42,023 bases of DNA, taken from positions 1-42,023 of the forward strand of contig JAPLFQ010000015.1 of the NCBI GenBank assembly GCA_026390595.1. The letters run 5' to 3'. Source of the DNA: Ignavibacteriales bacterium (GTDB lineage Bacteria; Bacteroidota; Ignavibacteria; UBA10030). The notes beneath the pieces are model-generated. The model was not told the DNA's origin. It made no database searches and saw only the letters and a program-made list of their open reading frames with translations. This document shows, in pieces, positions 1 through 8,525 of the stretch (the first letter of the stretch is position 1; each line of letters begins with the position of its first letter). The translations under genes and the position numbers were made by a program.

Positions 1-350
1 ATACCGCGGGTCACGAAGACTTCGGGGTCGGTTGGATTCAGCTGAAGAGCCTTGTCGTAGCAGGTCAGCGCCTCCTCAGAGCGGTAAAGGTTGTTCAAAA
101 TCATCCCTTTACGCTGCCAGGCGTCGCTGCTGAAAGGCTCAAAGGAGAGTAAACGGTCAACGAAATGCAGGGCCTCTTCGAACTGGCCATGTTCGAAGTA
201 GAATTGGATGATTTCCTCGAGGGCCTCGGTGTTGTTGATGTCCTTTTCGCCGTTTTTCAGCTGCTCACGGAAACGGCGAAGATCATCATCCGAACGGTCG
301 TTGGGCCGAGGAAGATGCTCATCGTCATCAAAATTGTCGAGCCCTGCCAT
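1..350 (-). CDS. TPR-repeat protein, N-terminal part (runs off the window)
   Basis: The reverse strand reads an open frame of 116 codons from an ATG at 348-350 to the window edge, so the C-terminus is missing. The first 25 or so residues are acidic and hydrophilic (MAGLDNFDDDEHLPR). Helical repeats follow with the TPR pattern, for example FEEALHFVDRLLSFEP and SEEALTCYDKALQLNPTDPE. There is no signal peptide, so the protein is probably a cytoplasmic protein-protein interaction scaffold. A GGAGG lies about nine bases before the ATG. The gene is divergent from yggS across a 193-base gap. The partner and function cannot be deduced from this fragment. Confidence 0.8.
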   Translation of the reverse strand, partial: MAGLDNFDDDEHLPRPNDRSDDDLRRFREQLKNGEKDINNTEALEEIIQFYFEHGQFEEALHFVDRLLSFEPFSSDAWQRKGMILNNLYRSEEALTCYDKALQLNPTDPEVFVTRG

Positions 351-493
351 CGCGGGAGCGCCTCCAGCCTATTCTTGCCAATTAGAAATGAAATCCTTGG
401 ATCAATTAAGCGAAAATTGGAGTGGCAGTCAAGGAGTGCACAATGAATGCGCTTGGCGTTTTAGCGAACTCAAGCCTAGAGAGCTTTTTCCGA

Positions 494-522
494 TTGATTT
501 TCGTACGTTCTTGGGGTATATT
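494..522 (+). promoter_or_regulatory. Sigma70-type promoter for yggS
   Basis: TTGATT (494-499) and TATATT (517-522) are separated by exactly 17 bases. The expected start of transcription near 529 gives a leader of about 15 bases before the yggS ATG at 544. No strong Shine-Dalgarno sequence is visible in that leader. Confidence 0.55.
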
Positions 523-543
523 TAGCTCCTCAAAAGTGGTAAA

Positions 544-1239
544 ATGCTAACGGAGAACGCAGAAATTGTGAGGAATCGCATACGGGAAGTCTGTTCCCGC
601 TGCGGACGCAAACCCGAAGACGTTCTCCTTCTGGCAGTCTCCAAGACGTTTGGAATCGACCGCATCAGCGAGGCAATCAATGCGGGTCTTTTCGATTTCG
701 GCGAGAATTACGCTCAGGAATTTGTGGAAAAATGCTCGCAGGTCAATGATGAGCGCGTCCGGTGGCATTTCATAGGCCACCTTCAAAGCAACAAAGTCAA
801 ATACATAGCCGACCACGTCCATCTTATTCATTCGCTGGACAACGACCGGCTCGCAGAAGAGCTTCAGAAAAGAGCTGAGAAGTCGGGACGCCCTTTCGAC
901 GTTCTCGTGGAAGTGCATACCACTGACGAGGCAACGAAATTCGGTATTCCGCCTCGCGAGACACTGGATCTCGTCAAGCGAATTGCCAGATTCGGCCACG
1001 TGAGAGTTCAGGGATTGATGACGATGGGGCCGTTTTCTGACGACCCCGGCGATTCCCGCCCCTCGTTTCAACAACTCCGAGAGCTTCGGGACAGGATCGG
1101 GCGTGAAGGGATCGAAAACGTCTCCATGCGCCATCTCTCAATGGGCATGACTCACGACTATGAAGTTGCGATCGAAGAAGGTTCAACCATCGTGCGGATC
1201 GGGACGGCGATTTTCGGGGAGCGGACGTACGCGGTCTGA
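544..1239 (+). CDS. yggS: YggS/PLPBP family pyridoxal phosphate homeostasis protein
   Basis: The 231-residue length is normal for the PLP-binding YggS/YlmE/PROSC family, a fold-type III alanine-racemase-like barrel that buffers cellular PLP and has no known catalytic activity. Visible hallmarks are the PLP lysine in LLAVSKTFG (K34), FGENYAQEF, HFIGHLQSNKVKYI, GLMTMGPF and the C-terminal SMGMTHDYEVAIEEGSTIVRIG phosphate-binding region. The N-terminus begins directly with the expected first helix. In Firmicutes the orthologue (ylmE) stands in the division-gene cluster just upstream of divIVA, which is also what follows here. Confidence 0.95.
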   Translation: MLTENAEIVRNRIREVCSRCGRKPEDVLLLAVSKTFGIDRISEAINAGLFDFGENYAQEFVEKCSQVNDERVRWHFIGHLQSNKVKYIADHVHLIHSLDNDRLAEELQKRAEKSGRPFDVLVEVHTTDEATKFGIPPRETLDLVKRIARFGHVRVQGLMTMGPFSDDPGDSRPSFQQLRELRDRIGREGIENVSMRHLSMGMTHDYEVAIEEGSTIVRIGTAIFGERTYAV

Positions 1240-1393
1240 ACAATCCGGCGAGTTCAACAACTGACGCAGGCCAGTCACCACTCGTTTCCGGAAGAAATGA
1301 TCTGGCTCGATTGTCAGGGTCATTGACTTTCGTTGACAGTTTTGGCGGTATTGCTTGCCCTGATGTATTCGGGGCTTTGCCTGAACGCTTCTT

Positions 1394-1424
1394 TTGACCG
1401 GGGCGGATGGCCTGTTCTTACTAT
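1394..1424 (+). promoter_or_regulatory. Possible promoter upstream of divIVA
   Basis: TTGACC (1394-1399) and TACTAT (1419-1424) are 19 bases apart, longer than optimal. Transcription would start near 1431, 47 bases before divIVA. Nothing else is recognisable in the 238-base gap after yggS, and no yggT/ylmG-like gene, which often sits here in other bacteria, can be seen. Confidence 0.35.
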
Positions 1425-1477
1425 GCGCTGCTTCGGCTACAGAACCACCATCTCTCACTCTATGAAAGGTCGAGAGA

Positions 1478-2005
1478 ATGAAGATTACACCGCTTGACAT
1501 CAAAAGGCAGCAGTTCAAAAAGGTGATGCGGGGATATGACCCTGTTGAAGTGGATACCTTTCTCGACATGCTCTCGCACGAGCTCGAAGATGTTGTTGGC
1601 CGGAACAAAGAGTTCAGGGACAAGCTGATCGAGTTGGAGACGCAGCTCAAAGGTTACAAGGATATGGAAAGGACCCTGCAGCAGACTCTTCGGCAGGCCC
1701 AGGAGACGAGCGGCAAGGAGATAGAGAATTCGCGCAAAGAAGCCACGCTGATTGTGCAGGAAGCCGAACTCAAGGCGTCTCAGATTGTCGACAAGGCGCG
1801 GACGGATTTCGGCCGCATGAAGGAAGAGATCGCGAACCTCAAGGCGCGCAAAGAGAGCATCCTCAGCAGACTGAAAGTGCTTCTCAGATCAGAGATCGAT
1901 CTCATCAAGGCTCTGGAAATCGATGACGATCCTTCGCAGCAGGATTCTTCCAGAGGAACCGGCAAAGAGAACCTTGAGATTGATGAGATACTGAAGAAAC
2001 TCTGA
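1478..2005 (+). CDS. divIVA: DivIVA/GpsB-type coiled-coil protein
   Basis: The protein has 175 residues. Residues 1-35 (MKITPLDIKRQQFKKVMRGYDPVEVDTFL) are the diagnostic DivIVA N-terminal lipid-binding domain, with the RGYDPVEVD turn. Residues 35-140 form a long charged coiled coil, and the tail is acidic and hydrophilic. DivIVA proteins recognise curved membrane and recruit division or pole factors; the exact role in Gram-negative FCB bacteria is not established. An AAAGG stands about 12 bases before the ATG. The stop is followed three bases later by the next gene, so the two are probably co-transcribed. Confidence 0.88.
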   Translation: MKITPLDIKRQQFKKVMRGYDPVEVDTFLDMLSHELEDVVGRNKEFRDKLIELETQLKGYKDMERTLQQTLRQAQETSGKEIENSRKEATLIVQEAELKASQIVDKARTDFGRMKEEIANLKARKESILSRLKVLLRSEIDLIKALEIDDDPSQQDSSRGTGKENLEIDEILKKL

Positions 2006-2008
2006 CCC

Positions 2009-2833
2009 ATGCCCAGCGAGCTTCGCACACATATTGACGAAACGGTCCAATTCATCCGGACGAAGACTGCATCGACTCCAAGCATCGGCATTATTCTGGG
2101 GACCGGCCTCGGAGCCCTTGTCCAGGAGATTGAAAAAGAGACCGTCATCGACTACGGCGACATACCGCATTTCCCTGTCTCAACAGTCGAATCGCATCAC
2201 GGCAAACTGATTTTCGGAACCCTCGCCGGCAAGAAGGTCGTCGCAATGCAGGGACGCTTTCACTACTACGAGGGATACGCGATGTCCCGGATTACGTTTC
2301 CGGTCCGCGTGATGAAATTCCTCGGCGTGGAGACGGTGCTCATCTCGAATGCTGCCGGTGCGCTCAACCCGGCCTACGTGCGCGGTGATGTGATGCTGAT
2401 GTCCGATCACATCAATCTGCTCGGTGACAACCCGCTGATCGGTCCCAACGACGATTCGCTCGGCCCCCGGTTCCCTGATATGTCGGAACCGTACAGCTAT
2501 GAGTTGATACACAAGGCGGAGGCGATCGCGGCTGAGCTTGGCATCAAGGTTCAAACAGGCGTGTATGTGGCGATGACGGGCCCGAACCTCGAAACGAGAT
2601 CAGAATATCGCTTCCTTCGCATGATCGGCGCCGACGCCGTCGGTATGTCGACGATCCCTGAGAACATCGTTGCGGTCCATATGGGGATGAGAGTCTTCGG
2701 TGTTTCCATAGTCACGGACGAGTGTTTCCCGGACACACTGAAGCCGATCACGCTCGAAGAGGTCATAGCCGTTGCAAACAAAGCCGAACCAAAGATGACG
2801 GCGATCATGAAGGAGCTGGTGAAAAGGATGTAA
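2009..2833 (+). CDS. punA: Purine nucleoside phosphorylase (trimeric PNP class)
   Basis: This 274-residue enzyme cleaves (deoxy)inosine and (deoxy)guanosine with phosphate to base and (deoxy)ribose-1-phosphate in purine salvage. Signatures of the low-molecular-mass trimeric PNP/MTAP family run through its length: IGIILGTGLGALV (phosphate-binding glycine loop), VESHHGKLIFG, MQGRFHYYEGY, SNAAGALNP, YVAMTGPNLETRSEYR, GADAVGMSTIPE, and VSIVTDEC where a base-contacting Asn or Asp is expected. It starts three bases after divIVA. Its presence between divIVA and ileS interrupts an otherwise Bacillus-like gene order. Confidence 0.93.
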   Translation: MPSELRTHIDETVQFIRTKTASTPSIGIILGTGLGALVQEIEKETVIDYGDIPHFPVSTVESHHGKLIFGTLAGKKVVAMQGRFHYYEGYAMSRITFPVRVMKFLGVETVLISNAAGALNPAYVRGDVMLMSDHINLLGDNPLIGPNDDSLGPRFPDMSEPYSYELIHKAEAIAAELGIKVQTGVYVAMTGPNLETRSEYRFLRMIGADAVGMSTIPENIVAVHMGMRVFGVSIVTDECFPDTLKPITLEEVIAVANKAEPKMTAIMKELVKRM

Positions 2834-2841
2834 CGAGTTAG

Positions 2842-2904
2842 GACTTCGAAGTCTGGAGTTCCAGGTTGGCTGAACCAAACTTGGAACTTGGAACTTGAAA
2901 CTTT
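2842..2904. repeat. Intergenic palindromic and tandem repeat region between punA and ileS
   Basis: GACTTCGAAGTC (2842-2853) is a perfect 12-base palindrome. It is followed by inverted arms GTTCCAGGTTGG (2858-2869) and CCAAACTTGGAAC (2875-2887) around a short loop, then by tandem copies of the word ACTTGGA/ACTTGAA up to about 2902. The hairpin could end the upstream transcript, but there is no clean T-tract. The rest of this 197-base gap shows no T-box or other recognisable leader for ileS. Confidence 0.5.
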
Positions 2905-3030
2905 CTTTGACCTCCCCCGATCCTTGCGAGCCTCGTCTTGAGCGTTCTGCTGAGAAGAATTCTATGGCTCATCCCCGCGGGCGGGAAGAAGTAGTCCATT
3001 TCTGATCACGTATCCAATGCGGTCACTCGA

Positions 3031-6000
3031 ATGCCGTTCAAGCAACTGACAGACAAAATCAATTATCATTCGCTCGAAAGCGAAATACTGAGATTCTGGG
3101 ACGACCGGCGTGTCTTCGAACAGAGTGTCACCTCACGCGAAGGGCAACCGGCCTTCACGTTTTACGAGGGGCCTCCGACCGCCAACGGCCGACCCGGCAT
3201 CCACCATGTCATGAGCCGCACGCTGAAAGATCTGGTGTGCCGCTTCAAGACGATGCAGGGATTCCAGGTACATCGAAAGGCGGGTTGGGACACCCACGGT
3301 CTTCCGGTCGAGATCGAAGTCGAGAAAGCCCTTGGCTTCAAGAACAAAGATCAGATCGTCGAATATGGCATCGCGAAGTTCAACGAGGAATGCAAGAAGT
3401 CCGTCTGGAAATACAAAGTGGATTGGGAAGAGATGACCCGCATGATGGGCTACTGGGTCGATCTCGCTCATCCGTACGTCACGTTCGAAAACAACTATAT
3501 CGAATCGGTTTGGTGGGCGCTCAAACAGTACTTTGACAAGGGACTGATCTACAAAGGATACAAGATCCAGCCGTACTGTCCCCGCTGTGAAACTCCGCTT
3601 TCCTCTCACGAAGTTTCTCTCGGCTACAAGGACGTGAAAGATCCGTCCGTGTATGTGAAAATGAAGGTGAAGGGGGAGCCCGAGGGGGTCTATTTCCTGG
3701 TTTGGACCACTACACCATGGACCCTGATCTCGAATGTCGCCCTCGCCGTTCATGCAGATATCGACTATGTGAAAGTTGAGCACCGCGGCGAAAAACTGAT
3801 TCTCGCCGAAGCGCGGCTGAGTGTGCTTGGGGACGAATACACCGTCCTCGAAAAATTCAAGGGCTCCGCTCTGGCGGGCAAGGAATATGAGCGCCTGTAC
3901 GAATATCACCATCCAAATGAAAAGGGATGGTACGTGATCGAAGGCGAATTTGTCACGACGGAAGATGGTTCGGGCATTGTGCACATCGCACCGGCATATG
4001 GTGAAGATGACTACCAGATAGGCCGGAAGTACGGCCTCCCGACAATCCATCCTGTCGACAAGTCGGGCGAGTTCGGTCCCGAGGTCACTCCCTGGGCGCA
4101 CAAGTTCGTCAAGGATGCAGACCCTGAAATCATCGCCGAGCTCAAGCATCGCGGCCTGCTCTATAAGAAAGAATCGCACCTCCACAGCTATCCGCATTGC
4201 TGGCGGTGCTCCTCGCCGCTCCTCTATTATGCACGTGAATCGTGGTACATCCGCACGACCTCCTACGCACAGAGGATGATCGATCTCAACAACACCATCC
4301 GGTGGATCCCCCCTGAAGTTGGCTCGGGTCGGTTTGGCAATTGGCTCGAGGAAAACAAGGACTGGGCGCTCTCGCGCGACCGGTTCTGGGGAACGCCTCT
4401 CCCGGTCTGGGTCTGCGAAGGATGCGGCAAACAGAAGTGCGTTGGAAGCGTGGAGGAATTGAAGGAAGGAAAGAATGTCCCCGAGCCGTTGGATCTCCAC
4501 AAACCATATGTCGATGGCGTAACGTTCGTCTGCAAGGATTGCGGCGGAACCATGAAGCGCACGCCCGAGCTCATCGACGTCTGGTTCGACTCCGGTTCCA
4601 TGCCGTTTGCCCAGTGGCACTATCCGTTCGAGCACAAAGACGTCTTCGAAAAGAGCTACCCGTCCGACTTCATCTCCGAAGGCATCGATCAGACGCGCGG
4701 CTGGTTCTACACGCTTCATTCGATCGGCACGTTCTTGTTCGACAAACCGGCATACAAGAACGTGCTGGTGAACGAGCTCATTCTGGACAAACAGGGACAG
4801 AAGATGTCCAAGTCCAAGAAGAACTCCGTCGATCCGTTCGAGTTGCTGAAAAAGTACGGCGCAGATGCCACCCGGTGGTATCTTGTCGCCAACAGCCCGG
4901 TCTGGCGGCCGACGCTCTTTGACGAAGAGGGGATCGCAGAGGTTCAACGAAAGTTCTTCAGCACGCTCGTCAACACGTATGCATTTTTCGCCCTCTACGC
5001 GAACGTCGACCAGTTCGAGTTCACGGAAGCGCCGATCCCGCCCTCCGAGCGGGCCGAGATTGACCAGTGGATCCTGTCAGAACTGAATTCGCTGATCAAA
5101 AACTACGTGCAGTGGATGAACGACTACGATGTCACTCGTGCTGCGCGTGCGCTCAGTGACTTCACGATCGATCAGCTTTCCAATTGGTATGTGCGACGCA
5201 ACCGCCGGCGTTTCTGGAAGAGCGAAAAAGGAAAAGACAAGACGGCCGCGTATCAGACACTCTATGAATGTATGTCGGCGGTCTCGAAGCTGATGGCGCC
5301 GTTTGCGCCGTTCCTGGCGGAAGAACTGCACCAGAACCTCAATGCGGTGGCAAAGCAGGGGGCACCCGAATCGGTGCATCTGTGCTCATTGCCTGCGGCT
5401 GATGAGAGCGTTATCAACAGGGTACTCGAGCAGCGAATGGAACGAGCGATCAAGATCGTCGGGCTCGTGCGGGCCATGCGCATGAAGTCCAATCTTAAAG
5501 TACGCCAGCCGCTCAAGAAGATCATCATTCCGGTTTCAAGCGAGCAGGACCGCACAGTCATCCAACAGATGGAAGACGTGATCCTTGAAGAGATCAACGT
5601 GAAGCAGATCGAGTATGTCACCGATGACTCGGGCATCGTCCGCAAGAAATCAAAGCCGAACTTCCGTTCGCTCGGCCAGAAGTTCGGAAAAACAGTTCAA
5701 CCGATTGCCGCACGCATCCGGGAGTTCACGTCGCAGGAGATCAGTCAACTCGAGCGCGAAGGGTCGATGACGCTTCCCGTCAATGGGGTCGAGTACACCA
5801 TTGGCAGGGATGACATCGAAATTCTTCACGAGGACCTCAAAGGATGGATGGTGGAATCCGACGGGTCGATGACTGTTGCCCTCGATACCGAGCTGGACGA
5901 GGAGTTGATCAGTGAAGGGCTGGCTCGCGAGTTCGTCAATCGCGTGCAGAATATGCGCAAAGATGCAGGGTTCGAAGTGACAGACCGCATCAAAATATAC

Positions 6001-6174
6001 TATCGATCGACTGAGCGATTGGCAAACGCCCTGGACCGGCTGTCGGACTACGTGAGGCAGGAAACGCTTGCGACTGTAGTGTCAAATGCCCCGCCCGCTG
6101 CGGTCACGCTTGTAGACGCAGATATCAACGGGGAGGCGGCTTCGATAGGGATTGAGAAGAGTATTGACTCTTAA
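3031..6174 (+). CDS. ileS: Isoleucyl-tRNA synthetase, type 2 with GIHH signature
   Basis: This 1047-residue class I synthetase charges tRNA-Ile and edits mischarged valine. The Rossmann core carries GPPTANGRPGIHH (residues 47-59), where the usual HIGH box reads GIHH. It also has RKAGWDTHGLPVE, and KMSKS at 591-595 followed by KKNSVDP. The CP1 editing insert shows VWTTTPWTLISN and GSGIVHIAPAYGEDD. Cysteine pairs in CPRC, CEGC and CKDC suggest zinc sites in the insertions. The length, KMSKSKKN and the lack of a C-terminal CxxC zinc knuckle put it in the eukaryote-like IleRS2 group used by many FCB bacteria. No T-box leader is visible upstream. Confidence 0.97.
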   Translation: MPFKQLTDKINYHSLESEILRFWDDRRVFEQSVTSREGQPAFTFYEGPPTANGRPGIHHVMSRTLKDLVCRFKTMQGFQVHRKAGWDTHGLPVEIEVEKALGFKNKDQIVEYGIAKFNEECKKSVWKYKVDWEEMTRMMGYWVDLAHPYVTFENNYIESVWWALKQYFDKGLIYKGYKIQPYCPRCETPLSSHEVSLGYKDVKDPSVYVKMKVKGEPEGVYFLVWTTTPWTLISNVALAVHADIDYVKVEHRGEKLILAEARLSVLGDEYTVLEKFKGSALAGKEYERLYEYHHPNEKGWYVIEGEFVTTEDGSGIVHIAPAYGEDDYQIGRKYGLPTIHPVDKSGEFGPEVTPWAHKFVKDADPEIIAELKHRGLLYKKESHLHSYPHCWRCSSPLLYYARESWYIRTTSYAQRMIDLNNTIRWIPPEVGSGRFGNWLEENKDWALSRDRFWGTPLPVWVCEGCGKQKCVGSVEELKEGKNVPEPLDLHKPYVDGVTFVCKDCGGTMKRTPELIDVWFDSGSMPFAQWHYPFEHKDVFEKSYPSDFISEGIDQTRGWFYTLHSIGTFLFDKPAYKNVLVNELILDKQGQKMSKSKKNSVDPFELLKKYGADATRWYLVANSPVWRPTLFDEEGIAEVQRKFFSTLVNTYAFFALYANVDQFEFTEAPIPPSERAEIDQWILSELNSLIKNYVQWMNDYDVTRAARALSDFTIDQLSNWYVRRNRRRFWKSEKGKDKTAAYQTLYECMSAVSKLMAPFAPFLAEELHQNLNAVAKQGAPESVHLCSLPAADESVINRVLEQRMERAIKIVGLVRAMRMKSNLKVRQPLKKIIIPVSSEQDRTVIQQMEDVILEEINVKQIEYVTDDSGIVRKKSKPNFRSLGQKFGKTVQPIAARIREFTSQEISQLEREGSMTLPVNGVEYTIGRDDIEILHEDLKGWMVESDGSMTVALDTELDEELISEGLAREFVNRVQNMRKDAGFEVTDRIKIYYRSTERLANALDRLSDYVRQETLATVVSNAPPAAVTLVDADINGEAASIGIEKSIDS

Positions 6175-6213
6175 GAATTAACTACACAAGTTTGCACGTT
6201 CTACAGTGGCACC

Positions 6214-6251
6214 CTGTTGGTGTTGTCCGCTGTGAAGCAAACAACCAACAG
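6214..6251. promoter_or_regulatory. Hairpin in the leader of the DksA-like gene
   Basis: CTGTTGGTGTTGT (6214-6226) pairs with ACAACCAACAG (6241-6251) with a two-base bulge. It lies between the ileS stop and the ribosome-binding site of the next gene. It could be an attenuating or mRNA-stabilising structure; it is not followed by a T-run and so does not look like a terminator. Confidence 0.35.
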
Positions 6252-6275
6252 CACTCATAACGGAGGAGATCGGAC

Positions 6276-6782
6276 ATGGCGAAGAAAATCACAACCAAGA
6301 AAGCTGCACCAAAGCCAGCGACCAAGAGCAAGGTGAAGGTCGTCGCGAAGGCGAAGCCGCCTGTGAAGCCGAAAGCAAAGCCGGCGCCCGCAAAAGCACC
6401 TGCCGCTCCCCGTGGATTTTCGAAAACTGAATTGGCTCACTTCAAGGGGCTCATTACCGAGAAGCGAAAGGAAATCCTCGAGGAACTTGAGACGCTCAAA
6501 GCGAGCATGATGGATGTTCAGACAGGGGAATACGTGACCGAGAATTCCACCTACTCACTTCACATGGAGCAGGGGACGGACACGATGGAGCGCGAGAAGA
6601 CATTCTTGTTCGCCTCCCGCGAAGGGAAATTTCTAAACTACCTTGACGATGCCCTCAAGAGAATCGAAAAAGGGGATTATGGTTTCTGTCTCGATTGTGC
6701 AAGTTTGATTGACAAGGAGCGGCTTGAAGCGGTCCCTCATGCCCAGCTCTGCATCAAGTGTAAACTCAAACGCGGGCGATAG
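6276..6782 (+). CDS. DksA/TraR-type zinc-finger protein with histone-like basic tail
   Basis: The protein has 168 residues. The first 46 are almost only Lys, Ala and Pro with a few Val and Thr, resembling a histone H1 tail. Residues 50-135 are the helical hairpin of the DksA/TraR/YteA family (MEREKTFLFASREGKFLN). A complete four-cysteine zinc finger follows: C138-LD-C141 and C159-IK-C162. Family members bind RNA polymerase through the secondary channel, although the paired acidic tip residues of E. coli DksA are not obvious here. A strong GGAGGAG lies 8 bases before the ATG. The orthologous place in Bacillus is held by ylyA, between ileS and lspA. Confidence 0.88.
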   Translation: MAKKITTKKAAPKPATKSKVKVVAKAKPPVKPKAKPAPAKAPAAPRGFSKTELAHFKGLITEKRKEILEELETLKASMMDVQTGEYVTENSTYSLHMEQGTDTMEREKTFLFASREGKFLNYLDDALKRIEKGDYGFCLDCASLIDKERLEAVPHAQLCIKCKLKRGR

Positions 6783-6825
6783 TCGGCGGCATTCCCTCAT
6801 CATCAGTTTTTGAAGGCTATCGATA

Positions 6826-7494
6826 ATGCGCGTTTTGTATTTGACGGGAATAGTCGTCCTGCTGGACCAGGTCACCAAACTTCTGATCAAGGGATTCGAT
6901 GTCCCGATTCTCAACCTCTACCATGCCGGCATTGCTCTCGGCGCAAGCTATCCGATATTCGGAGATTTTCTCCGCCTGACGTTCATCGAGAATCCAGGGA
7001 TGGCCTTCGGGATCGATGTTGGCGGAAAGCTGTTCCTCACCATCTTCTCCATTTTCGCGAGCATCGGCATCTTCATCTACCTGTACAAGATTCGCGGCGA
7101 GGCATTGGTCATCCGCCTTGCACTGGCGCTCATTCTCGGCGGAGCGATCGGCAATCTCATCGACCGCGTATTCTACGGTGTTGTCTTCGGTGAAGGGGCC
7201 CTGTTCTACGGCAAGGTCGTCGATTTCATCGATGTCGATTTCTTCAACGTCGACCTGCTCGGATTTCATCTCAACCGGTTCCCTGTCTTCAACCTCGCCG
7301 ATTCATCCGTCTCTGTAGGCGTTGTGATGCTTCTCATGTTCCATCGTCGGTTCACGGAGGCTGAGCAGCCGCAGAAGTCATCGGAAGACCCATCGCCAAA
7401 TCCGGATGCCCCGGCAGGGGTTCCTGTACCCGTCGCCAACGATCCGCACGCCGTGACCAGCAGGAGCGAAGGTTTCCAGAATACTACGTCCTAA
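6826..7494 (+). CDS. lspA: Lipoprotein signal peptidase (signal peptidase II)
   Basis: This inner-membrane aspartic protease removes signal peptides from diacylglyceryl-modified prolipoproteins. Four membrane helices are evident. The catalytic aspartates lie in GAIGNLIDR (D113) and VFNLADSSVSVG (D159), with ENPGMAFGI as the third conserved box. At 222 residues it is longer than the usual 160-170 because of an enlarged loop before the second aspartate and a hydrophilic Pro/Ser-rich tail after residue 180. Its substrates in this window include the lipoproteins at 20593 and 41292. It is one base from the next gene. Confidence 0.95.
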   Translation: MRVLYLTGIVVLLDQVTKLLIKGFDVPILNLYHAGIALGASYPIFGDFLRLTFIENPGMAFGIDVGGKLFLTIFSIFASIGIFIYLYKIRGEALVIRLALALILGGAIGNLIDRVFYGVVFGEGALFYGKVVDFIDVDFFNVDLLGFHLNRFPVFNLADSSVSVGVVMLLMFHRRFTEAEQPQKSSEDPSPNPDAPAGVPVPVANDPHAVTSRSEGFQNTTS

Positions 7495-7495
7495 T

Positions 7496-8503
7496 ATGGC
7501 AGTTTCTGCCAAAACTACTCCCCCTGCATCCTCCGACTCGGAAGAGCTCGAGAAGATTCGCATTGTTGTTCCTGCAAAGCAGTCCAGAGAACGTCTTGAC
7601 GTCTATCTGACGCATCAGATCCAAAATGCCACGCGCAGCAAGGTCAGGAGCGGCATCGATGCCGGATTTGTCCTTGTCAACGGCAAGAAGGTGAAGGCGA
7701 GTCATCCCGTCGCCCCTGGCGAGATTATCGATATTACCCTTCAGCATCCGCCTCGTCCTGAGGCAAAAGCCGAGAACATTCCTCTCACCATTGTCTTTGA
7801 AGATGACCAGCTCCTTATTGTGAACAAGCCGGCCGGTATGGTCACGCATCCCGCTTACAGCAACTACACGGGCACGCTTGTCAATGCGTTGCTCCATCAC
7901 TGCAATTCGCTTTCGACCATCAATACCGAAACACGCCCTGGTATCGTTCATCGATTGGATAAGGACACAACCGGGCTTATGGTTGTGGCGAAGAATGATG
8001 TCGCCCATCACCTGCTTGCGAAGCAGTTCGCGTCCAGGACGATCTCGCGGGAGTATTGGGCAATCGTGTGGGGGATTTTTAAGCAGCCGAAGGGGACGAT
8101 CGAAGCCAGCCTCGGAAGAAGCAAGAAAGATCGTAAGAAGGTTGCTGTTACGGCAGCGGGCAAGCATGCCGTAACGGACTATGAGGTCATCAAGGCATTT
8201 GATTTTCTGTCCCTCATTCGGTTGAAGTTGCGGACGGGGCGCACGCACCAAATCCGTGTTCATTTGGCGCATGTCGGACACCCGGTTTTTGGGGATCCGA
8301 CGTACGGTGGCCGCAGTCATCAGTGGGGTGGACTCGAGGGGAAGAAGGCGCACCATGCGCAGAATTTGCTGAAGCTCATCGGCCGTCAGGCTCTCCATGC
8401 AAAGACCATCGGGTTTATCCATCCCTCAAGCAAGGAACAGGTTGAATTCGATTCCGATGTGCCCGAAGACATGCAAGAGATACTGAAACTGCTCTCGCGT
8501 TGA
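7496..8503 (+). CDS. rluD: RluA/RluD-family 23S rRNA pseudouridine synthase
   Basis: The 335 residues comprise an N-terminal S4 RNA-binding domain (about 25-85: SRERLDVYLTHQI, ..VLVNGKKVKASHPV) and the RluA catalytic domain with GIVHRLDKDTTGLMVVAK, where D155 is the nucleophilic aspartate, plus RTGRTHQIRVHLAHVGHPVFGD. The S4 plus RluA layout is that of RluD, which modifies helix 69 of 23S rRNA, but it is shared by RluC and YlyB, so the exact target sites are inferred. The ATG follows the lspA stop by one base, implying coupling. Neighbour order matches Bacillus lspA-ylyB. Confidence 0.93.
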   Translation: MAVSAKTTPPASSDSEELEKIRIVVPAKQSRERLDVYLTHQIQNATRSKVRSGIDAGFVLVNGKKVKASHPVAPGEIIDITLQHPPRPEAKAENIPLTIVFEDDQLLIVNKPAGMVTHPAYSNYTGTLVNALLHHCNSLSTINTETRPGIVHRLDKDTTGLMVVAKNDVAHHLLAKQFASRTISREYWAIVWGIFKQPKGTIEASLGRSKKDRKKVAVTAAGKHAVTDYEVIKAFDFLSLIRLKLRTGRTHQIRVHLAHVGHPVFGDPTYGGRSHQWGGLEGKKAHHAQNLLKLIGRQALHAKTIGFIHPSSKEQVEFDSDVPEDMQEILKLLSR

Positions 8504-8525
8504 TCTCCAGTCCCCCCGAAAAATA

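Noticed and set aside
2834-3030. T-box riboswitch before ileS
   Set aside because: No specifier-loop architecture or T-box sequence can be seen, only palindromic and tandem words.
3133-4947. 604-codon open frame on the minus strand inside ileS
   Set aside because: It lies wholly opposite the well-conserved ileS frame, has no recognisable domain and reflects codon bias of a GC-rich gene.
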